A DNA stretch of 64,000 bases from Nematostella vectensis (taxonomy: Eukaryota; Cnidaria; Anthozoa; Actiniaria; Edwardsiidae), in contig NC_064044.1 in the NCBI RefSeq assembly GCF_932526225.1, positions 5,668,747 through 5,732,746 on the forward strand, read 5' to 3'. A program made the translations under genes and the position numbers. Under the pieces are notes generated by a model. It saw only the letters and a program-made list of their open reading frames with translations, ran no database searches and had not been told where the DNA came from. Positions 55,650-64,000 of the stretch are shown one piece after another. Every line of letters starts with the position of its first letter. Position 1 is the first letter of the stretch.

Positions 55650-57500
55650 AAATTATAAAGGTATCTGTCGAATCCCAAGGCCGATACTTTGTAAAACTAT
55701 TCCATACTGTGCTAACACAGGGGGTGTTTCCTAAGAGCTGGTCAAAGGGTTATATTGTACCATTACACAAATCAGGCGATAAATGTGATCCGGGAAACTA
55801 TAGAGGAATCGCTAAAAGTAGTTTTTCACACTGATCATAAACGGCCGCCTTACAAAATTTCTAAAAAAATATAAAATCTTAAATAGATATCAGAACGGTT
55901 TTAGAAAGGGCTTTCGCACGACCGACCATTAATTAGTACTAAAAACCCTAATTGACTCTTATAAATCAAGCCACAAACCGCTTTTTACGTGTTTCATCGA
56001 CTTTAAAAAAGCATACGACAGTGTCTGGAGAGAGGGTTTACTTTACAAACTACTAAAAATAGGGTGCAGCGGGAGATTTATTACCCTTTTACAAAGTATG
56101 TATTCAGATGATAGATAGTCAGTTAAGCTAGACCAGAGTATAACGCCTTCCTTTTCTTCTCACTTTGGGGTGAAACAGGGATGCGACCCTTTTCTACATC
56201 TTCATCAATGATATTCCAGAAATATTCTCTTCATCGTGCGACCCAGTAAAACTCGATAATACATCAAAACTTAACTGTCTCCTCTATGCTGATGATTTGG
56301 TTATACTATCCGACTCAGCCACCGGTCTAGAAAATGGCCTCCAGAAACTAAAAATGTACGCAGATAAATGGAAGCTCACAGTTAATATGAAAAAATCTAA
56401 AGTATTAGTTTTTGGCCCGCAACAATACTGGCGGCAATTTACAACAGGTAAATGGAACTACGGTGGAGAGCCATTAGAATGTGTAGACGAATACACATAT
56501 CTAGGTCTGCAGTTTCATTTTTCGGGAAATTTTAAAAGTGCCCTAAAAAGTCTATACAACAAAGCCACACGTGTATACCACTGTATTTTAAACCGTCTGT
56601 CAAATGTTGAAAATGTGTCAATACAAGTACTGTTGAAATTGTTTTCGTCGCTCGTTGTACCAGTATTACTGTAGGGTTGTGAAATTTGGGGTAAATGCCT
56701 TTTAGGAAGGGCTTCATCGTATGAAATGTTTGATACTAAATTTTTCAAAGTATCCAATGATTTCGAAAAACTACAACTGAAGTTTTTTAAGCGTATACCA
56801 GGAGTCCACTCAAAACTAAAAATTTAATTATATATGGAGAACTGGGGAAAGCCCCACTAATAGTACAAATTTCTTCCCTGGTGGCAAAATATTGGTGCCG
56901 AATAAAAAGTAGGGTATATGAAAACACCTTAGTGGGGGAAACGGCGAAGATCAGCCTTTCTTCAACATCTAATGTCCCTGTAAGGTTTATCAATTCCCTA
57001 TTTGCTTAGTGATTTAAAGACACTACGGGAAATAGATATTGAAGGCCAACAAATTTATACCCTAGGAAAATATATTAAGAAAGTACTATAAAAAGTTATG
57101 CAACATTTTGGAGAACCCAGGCACAGTTAAATCAAAATAGTGGAAAGCTACGCACTTATTGCAAGATCAAGACAAATTTTAAACTAGAAAAATATTTATC
57201 AGAAGCTAATGTTAGACGCTGACAATCTATGACTAGATTACGTGTCTCGGCACACAAACTAGCAATTGAAACAGGCCGCTTTAAAAATTTACCTTATGAA
57301 TTAAGGATTTGTGAAAAATGTGAAAAAAATAAGGTTGGGGATGAGTACCATACCTTAATGGAATGCGACTATGTCAATGATATACGTCGAGTATTTTTTA
57401 ATGATCTATTTGCAATCAATAATTCTTTCAAACTGTTAAGGCCAAAAGACCTTTTTTTGTATATTATGAGCTTAACAGATGACGCCATTACGAGCCTATT
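55650..57500 (+). mobile_element. Degenerate LINE (reverse transcriptase remnant)
   Basis: Broken frames together show reverse transcriptase landmarks: PKSWSKGYIVPLHKSGDKCD, then NYRGIA, then FIDFKKAYDSVWREGL, FGVKQGC, the catalytic LYADDLVILSD, and a C-terminal region (RLRVSAHKLAIETGRFKNLP ... CEKC ... LMECDYV) typical of a cnidarian LINE family. Several stops and frameshifts exist (for example near 55830, 56120 and 56670), so it is inactive. It is of a different lineage from the intact LINE at 3480-7074, whose active-site box is FADD. Confidence 0.85.
56297..56674 (+). pseudogene. Longest intact RT segment of degenerate LINE
   Basis: This 125-residue frame follows directly from the LYADDLVIL box. 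It contains LQKLKMYADKWKLTVNMKKS and a thumb-like ECVDEYTYLGLQF region, and ends at an in-frame stop (VPVLL then TAG). Confidence 0.8.
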
Positions 57501-57503
57501 ATT

Positions 57504-57557
<54 letters not shown>

Positions 57558-57572
57558 ATTTTTATTATTATT
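57499..57572. repeat. (TTG)n / (TTA)n microsatellite at LINE 3' end
   Basis: A pure TTG tract of about 57 bp is flanked by TTA repeats, directly after the last recognisable LINE codons. It could be the expanded 3' tail of the element. Confidence 0.9.
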
Positions 57573-58110
57573 ATGTTTTCCATGGGTTACATCTCGATCT
57601 ACGTCACAAATGACTGGGCCTTTCAGTTCACGGCCTTTTTTTCCGAAGGTTGACCAAAATACCTCAATATTACAGATTTGAGCTATTCGCGCGAACGCGT
57701 GTTTTATAGGGTCCATAAGAACCACATACCATTTGGAAGATGAAAATATAAAGAATTGACAAAGTCTATCAACTCTGAAAGGTTATATGGACTTTAACAT
57801 TCATTTACACTATTCGACAACCAGGAATGAAAAATCTATTTTCATTTGCGCGTTAACAATAGCACAAACAAAATATCAATAATACGAGAACTCGCAATCA
57901 ATACAGTGAACGAAATATTCATTAACATTTTTATTACAGCAAGTGCAAACAATAATATTTTGTGAAAGTCATTTGCGTGCTTCTTACAAACGTTAGCGCC
58001 TCCGTACAAACAATAAGCCCTTCATGACAAGTAATATCCTAAAATAATTATTCAATTACTTCCCGTTTATTTGTGCCCTTATAATGCACATACATGCAAA
58101 ATAAAGGATA

Positions 58111-58416
58111 CTAGCACTCACTTCCGAGAAGTATCTCGCAGTGTTTAAATGAGATGTATTTTCTTATTTGAAAAAAAGCTGATTTGCATATGTTCTTTAC
58201 TTGTTTGTCCATTGACATTTCGCTGTCAATCCATGTTCCAATGTTTTTTGCGGAATCAGAAATCTCAATAACATCAGACCCAACATTGTTGAAACTCAGA
58301 TTAGGTTTTGGACGATGACGAGCATGAAGTACGAGAAGTTCCGTCTTATCACCATTAAGAAGAAGCTTATTGGCTGTCATCCATCTATTAATGTCTCTCA
58401 TCGATACATGATTCAA
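58111..58416 (-). pseudogene. Fragment of CR1/L2-type LINE reverse transcriptase
   Basis: About 100 residues (INRWMTANKLLLNGDKTELL, then IEISDSAKNIGTWIDSEMSM, then ICKSAFFQIRKY) match the region following the FADD box in the intact LINE at 3705-7070. Both ends are truncated; it is in opposite orientation to the degenerate LINE beside it. Confidence 0.85.
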
Positions 58417-58474
58417 CTAAGTGTCACGACAGAGCAGGTTCTTTATCAGATAGAGGATTGAACGACAATGCAAT

Positions 58475-58605
58475 TGTGTGCATTCAATTATGTAAAGTTC
58501 GCTAATGTATTTCCTTTTAGTTCAAATGATTTTACTTTCGCTTAAATGACAGTACATCGGCGTAAATGAAAGCGTATTTCTCGGTAATGAAAAGCAAAAG
58601 GTGTA
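58475..58605. repeat. Right arm of long inverted repeat pair
   Basis: The reverse complement of 54970-55140. The segment between the arms contains one LINE remnant and a second LINE fragment, so the whole may be a nested non-autonomous DNA transposon. No transposase is seen. Confidence 0.8.
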
Positions 58606-58659
58606 CGTTTCTTGCCTTTGCCGCCATCGCTGCTTAAGTTCACTATTATCGTACATCAA

Positions 58660-61600
58660 CTATATCTTGGTTCCGTAGACCTCCACTCTAAACGCCTGCC
58701 AGCTACTGTAAGCCGTGGGAATAAACTGGACAAATCTTGCGTTGGTCGGGTTGGCGAGGGAATTCTTTTTCACGTTTCTCTTGTCGACATTTCCTATGAA
58801 GTCCTGCAAGGAAACACAACCAATTTCTTATTTAGCTGAAGTGGACGTGGTGGTAAGTTTGATACTTCTTTCGCCCCCTGCTGTCTGTACATAAGATTGG
58901 CACTAAAGCTATGTGCACTTCATTACCTTCTTGAAATCATTTTCTCGAGATGTCCGATGTTTCAAATTCATAAAGTAGATTACATTTAATAACATTCCTT
59001 GGTACCGTTCTCTTAGAGATTCTCCATATTCCAGGTGCATAAGATGCTAAAATTTTGCACAGGGCAGGCAAACGAAGTATTCAGAAAGATTTTACATTTC
59101 CCTATATAACAAAGAGATCTACTAAATGTTTTTTTTTTACCCACCATTTTAAGAATTTGGATGGCTTGTCTGCCCTTAATAAAAGGTTATTTCGCTGTAT
59201 TTGTAAATAAAGCCTTACATCACATGATGGGTTTGGGCTATTTTTGAGGCTAGTTTGATTATCCGCTTCAAGTTCATCGCTTATACGTTTAGTTTTATCA
59301 TCAATTGACAACTTCAAAAGCCATGATAAGCAAAACACGTAAAACATCGAAAAATAAGTTGCCATTACCAAATAATTCTTTGTTTTCGCAATCGAAGGAG
59401 CTTTGAGCATTATCGTAAACACAGGGCACGTGCGAAAAATGGCCGCTTTTGTATCGCGGACTGCCAAAGGGAGCCAAAATCTTGGTACAAATAGACAGAC
59501 GCCGACTCATGACTACTTATTGACGATGGGGGGAGGGGACGAAGATTTTGTTTCAAGGATGGCGACGGCTTGTTTTACAGGAAGCCCAAATTAATTGAGC
59601 TCGCTTTTCTAATGGCTACTGGCAGCTAAATTAGTGTAAATAAGCGTTACGTCTGTCGGGCAAATGTTTTTGATTGGTCGAGCACTATGACGTCATCAGC
59701 CTGCCCAAGCTTTTGAACGAGAATTCTTGCAGGCGCCAAAGCATAATTTAAGCCTGGAATAGGATATGCTTCGGAAGCTTATTCAAGTACTTGATTTTTG
59801 TCCTTTTGAGATGTGTCTGATAATACAAATGGTGATCTAGCTTAGGTTGAGAAAGTTTAATAAAGACTTATGGAGACGGGAAACCAATCCGTGTTTTCGC
59901 TTTGACAAAGTAAAAGATCGTATGGAACTAACATTCTTTCAACTGCATGAGATTTGTGAAAAATACATCATTTTAGCTAGGTTTATGCTCAAGAATTTGG
60001 TTCTGGGACTTTTGAAATATCTATCTATCATAATCTGTTTGCCTGAGTTTAGTAAGAATAGCAAACAAATGAATCGTGTTCCACAGCTAGACATCCATTC
60101 TCTGGGACCCATGGCGTCGCGGAGATCGGGCACACAGGGAGCGCGCACGAAAGAAATCTCGCGCGCTCCCTGTGTGCCCGATCTCCGCGACGCCCTGGGC
60201 CCCCGAGGATGCTAGACATCGAAGCTAAACTGTATGTTGATGAATTTGAAATCAAAGGTAAACTGTATGTTGAATTTGATTCCTTGTAATATTTATTTTT
60301 GGAAAATTATGAACTAAGCTGTTGAAAAATGTTGTATATTTTGTGATTACAAATATCTAAAAGAATTATTGTGTTCTTTTTGTTTTTGTTTGCTTCTTTT
60401 TTAGAAAAGAAGCTCTACTGTAAGGTACATTTAATATCGTCACAAGATAACGGGTACTGTTCTGGTTTTAGATAAAGAAAATAAATTTGCGCAAAAAGTA
60501 TGAACGTTTATTTGTTACCTTTTCGACACCATTTTCTCGGTAGATGCTCCATGTTCCAGATACAAGTGCAAATGAAAGCTTGTATCTGGTGGTCCACTCG
60601 TCATCAATCTCGCCACTACCCTGGGTAGCTACTGCACAAACTATATGTATGGATATCATGTCGGTTTGTAGGTAGTGATCACCACTTCTGTACTCCGGTG
60701 CCCAGTACTTGCGGTGATAATTAAGCCGTCCGTACGTCGCGTCACAGTAACGGTAATGGGATGATGCGCTAAACCTGTCGTCAGGAATGATCGCACTGCT
60801 TTCCAGGCCGATAGCGGTACTACTGCAGGTTGTGATGTCTTCAAGAAAAACAGGATTGTATTTTGAATCAGGATATTGGCATGAACGTTGTTGGAACTGA
60901 TAATAGGAGCCGTAAAAGAGATAGTAATGAAAATAGAGAGTAATGATAATTCAGTGCCGTAGCAGGCCTCGAAATATTGGAGGGACACAATACAGAAACA
61001 TTAAGAAAATATTGAGGACAACCACGCCCCTACTGGTCATTTTCTTATAATATTTTAAAATATTGGGGGGCACGTGCCCCAAGTGCCCCACCCCCTGCTA
61101 CGGACCTGTAATTACCATGATGAAGATGGTAATGTTCTGCGATGTCTGTTAATTGTGGTTATGGCACTTTTGCTCATGCTGTTAATGCAGATTATATCGA
61201 TGATGATGATTACAGCTTACCAATTTCACATGTATTGCCAGTGAATACACTGCTGCAGGTACAAATGTAGCCAGAGTTATCAGCGGAGTTGGTGCAAGTT
61301 GCGCCATTCTTGCAGGGGCTGGAGTCACATGGTTGAACTGTTAAGACAACTATGTTTAATTGTACTTCTTATTGGAAAAAGTGAAAGATGAATCGGTTCT
61401 CTGGATGCAATGAAGCAATTGGATGCAATGTCTGAAGAAGTATATGTATGGAGACGGGCAATGCAGAGGTCAAGAGATGCCAACGTTTTGGATTTTATCC
61501 CAAATAAATATAATTCATCAGGTTTTAGTAACCGCCCTAACGAAGGACTGCAAAATAAAATACGGAACGTTTGTATCTCCCCTACTTTTATTATACTTTT

Positions 61601-63886
61601 TTGTAATAATATTAAGAAAAATCATGTACCTTGAGTTTCACATTCAATTCCCGTATACCCACTAGCACAAGCGCACGTGTAGCCGGAGTTGTCCGCTTTG
61701 TCAACACAAGCTCCGCCATTCTTGCAAGGACTGGAGTCGCACGGTTGGACTGTTAAAAGTTATGCTAACTTTGGTCAATTATAGTATCTGTTGTAATATC
61801 ATTAAATGGGAAATTCCTGTACCTTGAGTTTCGCATTCAATTCCAGTATACCCACTAGCACAATCGCACGTGAAGCCAGAGTTGTCCGCTTTGTTAACGC
61901 AAGCTCCACCATTTTTGCATGGACTGGACTCACATGGTTGGACTATTTAAAGTTATAATGACGTTAGTAATTATACTATACTTGTTGTAATATTATTATG
62001 TTGAAAAATCTTTTACCTTTTTTTTTCGCATTCAGTCCCCGTATACTCGCTCGTGCAAGTGCACGTGTAGCCAGTGTTGTCTGGTTTGTTGGTGCAAGAT
62101 CCACCATTCTTGCAAGGACTAGAGTCACATGGTATGACTAAATAGGTGAGGATAATAGATTAAGCAACGTTTCGTATTCAGTCCCCTAGTACTCATTAAC
62201 AAAAGCAGGTAGAATTGTTACAGGAATTGCTACATCAATGGTTTTCTGGGTAATGTGCTAACGCCATTTTGAAAATTACCCAGAAGACGCTGCGAACGAG
62301 GTTGCATAAGCTCCAGCTCGCAGATAACCAATCCCTAATCTATAACTAGAACATTTCACAAAGAGAGAAATAGGTCCTCCAGCCGCCCACCGCCACAAAC
62401 CATGTACCAAGATTATTTCCAAAGTTTTGCATAGCTTTAATGTTGTTTAAATTGGAAAACATAATTTCAAAGTTTAAGAAATTATACAAGAGTGCATATA
62501 GTTGAAATGGGCATAGAACTTGTCAAGGAAACAATGCCGTTTTCATAATTCAAAATCACTTTAAACGAAATGAAAACACAAGAATGGTTAACTTTTTAAA
62601 AACAATAAAACCAGCGTTGTAGGCTTCAAAACCTTCTATTACAACATTTTTTGACGCTCATTTATGGAAATTGCTCGATACTCTGTTGGGAACTCTTAAA
62701 AATTTGTCTTTCCTTTTTGTAATTTTCCAATTAATACTATAACGAAGCCTTATTGATACGTTATAAAATGATCCACTACACATATTGTATTAAAAAACTT
62801 GACAAATAAATCTTTATTTTGTACTAATTTCTATTGGAAGATCGTTGCCTATTTGACTTTAGTTGAAAACCTTTATGGATAATGGAATGGAAAATAATGG
62901 AAAAAATATCATATTTTTCATAATTATTTCTAGTGTTTTCTTACCACATGGGGAGACATTTGGATCCGATTTGATTGGGCAAACGCACGAGGCGCCACCG
63001 CCAGCGAAGTCCACTTTGCACATTTTGTCATCAGGGCATGAACCTTGGACGCAGTCATTCTTAGCAATGAAATATAGAATATCATTTTTTTGATACGCAC
63101 GTTACATTGTGGTTCAGACATTATCGCAATGTTAGTGATAGATGTTGTGGTTGTCGTAGTTGTTTGATAGTGGTAGTGCTGGATATAGTGGTAACAGTGG
63201 TAGTTTGAGTGTTAGTGGCAGGGCCGTAACGGACATCTTAAAACTGGGGGGGAGAGGGCACAACGACACGGACATGAGGAAAACTGGGTGGCAAAGCCAC
63301 GCCCCTACTGCTAATATCCAAAGAAAAAATTGGGGGGGGGGGGGGAGGACTATAGACGTTACGGCGCGAAGTGGGAGTGGTTTATGTCATTGTTAGCTTC
63401 ATAGATAGACACTAGGTCTAGCTAGACGATCGGTGCAAGCTGCGCATTTCCATTCAATCCTAGCTAATAAAGCCGTGGACGTGTTGACTATCTTTGTGGA
63501 CGAGTTGACTCAACTTGTGGACGAGTTGGTTGTGGAAGAATTGGTTTGTGGACGAATTGACTGGATACCACACTGTATTACGATCCCGAGGGTGTCCGTA
63601 ATAACAAGTTGTCTTTGGTTGTGATAACGTACCTTGGACCCAATATAGACACTTCCTGCTTTCTCCTCCAAGTCCGCTGGGTGTTGATGGCGAGTAGATA
63701 TACTGGTCTGGCAGGTTTTTGATGTGCTGTCGTAGTTGACTGATTGACAGACCTCACTTAGGTAGCAATTTACACTGCATTGTCCCAGAGAGATGTCTGT
63801 GAAGCTATTTTCGATGTGACTTTTGAGATGCTTTCCATGTTGAACGTCATTCAGTGGCATTTTCTTGCACTTTCCATTTTGTAATC
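58660..63886 (-). CDS. Secreted PAN-EGF-F5/8C (discoidin) protein, 8 exons seen, 5' end outside window
   Basis: Exons in coding order: 63633-63886 (PAN/apple; [28 protein letters not shown]), 62945-63059 (EGF-like; [14 protein letters not shown]), 62017-62137, 61823-61942, 61630-61749 and 61221-61337 (four EGF repeats of the form [11 protein letters not shown]...C), then 60519-60838 and 58660-58803 (one F5/8C domain: [56 protein letters not shown], stop). Most EGF exons are phase 1-1, as expected for exon shuffling. F5/8C domains bind lipids or glycans; EDIL3 and lactadherin share EGF plus F5/8C. The exon 62017-62137 is 1 bp too long (nine A before the donor). The signal-peptide exon is presumably right of 64000. 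The role is likely extracellular adhesion or recognition. Confidence 0.85.
59102..59365 (-). CDS. Hypothetical 87-aa ORF in intron of discoidin gene
   Basis: It starts at an ATG and opens with a signal-peptide or single-helix-like stretch ([19 protein letters not shown]). The rest is hydrophilic. No family is recognised and no splice or codon evidence supports it; it could be chance. Confidence 0.15.
   Translation of the reverse strand: MATYFSMFYVFCLSWLLKLSIDDKTKRISDELEADNQTSLKNSPNPSCDVRLYLQIQRNNLLLRADKPSKFLKWWVKKKHLVDLFVI
60096..60210. mobile_element. Hairpin MITE (copy 3, independent insertion)
   Basis: A 115-bp element with a near-perfect foldback (GGCGTCGCGGAGATCGGGCA arm) and ends related to 343-440. 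It is flanked by the direct repeat GCTAGACATC (60086-60095 and 60211-60220), a 9-10 bp target duplication. It lies in the last intron of the discoidin gene. Confidence 0.78.
60952..61108. mobile_element. CAGNGCCGTAGCAGG-family MITE
   Basis: Ends CAGTGCCGTAGCAGG and its complement enclose the AATATT-rich arms and the CCACGCCCCTACTGG block. It sits between the last EGF exon and the F5/8C exon. Confidence 0.7.
62169..62240 (-). pseudogene. Fossil EGF exon
   Basis: In the minus strand, TGCTTTTGTTAATGAGTACT followed by GGGGACTGAATACGAAAC aligns with the 3' end of the neighbouring EGF exons (TGCACTTGCACGAGCGAGTA, GGGGACTGAATGCGAAA). It has an in-frame stop and a lost cysteine. Confidence 0.55.
63216..63376. 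mobile_element. Diverged CAGNGCCGTAG-family MITE
   Basis: CAGGGCCGTAACGG on the left is mirrored by a degraded GTTACGGCG on the right. The GCCACGCCCCTACTG block and a long G run are inside. It lies between the PAN and EGF-like exons. Confidence 0.5.
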
Positions 63887-64000
63887 CTTATAGGCAAATA
63901 AAGGATGGATATGTTAAAGTAAAAGGTGTATATTCAAGGCATGATCAGGCTACGAAAAAATTTATAACACAACAGAGAGGGCGGAGCTGGCCTAAAAAAA

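Noticed and set aside
61201..61216. Short GAT tract as part of a coding exon
   Set aside because: It lies outside the EGF exon, just past its donor.

Overview
The window reads as nuclear DNA of an invertebrate animal, most likely an anthozoan cnidarian such as a Nematostella-like sea anemone. This is inferred from short spliced exons with GT-AG introns, animal-type domain architectures (PAN, EGF, D8C, F5/8C, rhodopsin-like GPCR, SLC17), AT-rich introns and a dense population of MITEs, minisatellites and CR1/L2-type LINEs. There is no prokaryotic gene organisation, and I recognised no rRNA, tRNA or CRISPR array. Species identity was not tested.

Layout. (1) 2451-15803, minus strand: 15 exons encoding the N-terminal ~407 residues (PH domain plus coiled coil) of a TBC1D2/Armus-like Rab-GAP; the gene runs off the left edge. 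Its introns hold a 57-bp minisatellite with a duplicated exon fragment, a 39-bp minisatellite, an apparently intact non-LTR retrotransposon (3480-7074), a 20-bp minisatellite and a large foldback element. (2) 15804-16131: a ~330-bp gap between divergent start codons. (3) 16132-26709, plus: a complete 19-exon DDX21/DDX50-type nucleolar DEAD-box helicase, including a 20-bp microexon. (4) 29256-41064, plus: a complete 10-exon SLC17 (sialin-like) transporter whose introns contain tandemly duplicated splice-site regions and a ~4.6-kb GAT-rich higher-order array. (5) 41065-46317: gene-poor, repeat-rich DNA with G-rich tandem repeats and a RecQ-helicase-like fragment. (6) 46318-48445, plus: a secreted PAN/EGF/D8C (uromodulin-like) protein. 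(7) 49292-50320, minus: a rhodopsin-like GPCR in one coding exon. (8) 50516-58659: no host gene recognised; it holds MITEs, a CTCA microsatellite, a degenerate LINE and a ~3.6-kb segment bounded by inverted repeats. (9) 58660-63886, minus: a secreted PAN/EGF/F5/8C (discoidin) protein that continues past the right edge.

The genes do not form a pathway. They include housekeeping functions (ribosome biogenesis, Rab7-type trafficking, lysosomal export) and extracellular or receptor proteins. The strongest unusual signals are: two related TIR elements with 9-bp target duplications carrying the same small CxxC-type ORF (Mutator/Pack-MULE-like); seven splice donors at exact 65-bp spacing after one SLC17 exon; a partial TBC1D2 exon embedded in a satellite; and a single-ORF LINE with a 2A-like motif. 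Gene models were made by hand from splice sites and phase agreement, so individual boundaries, first exons especially, may be off.
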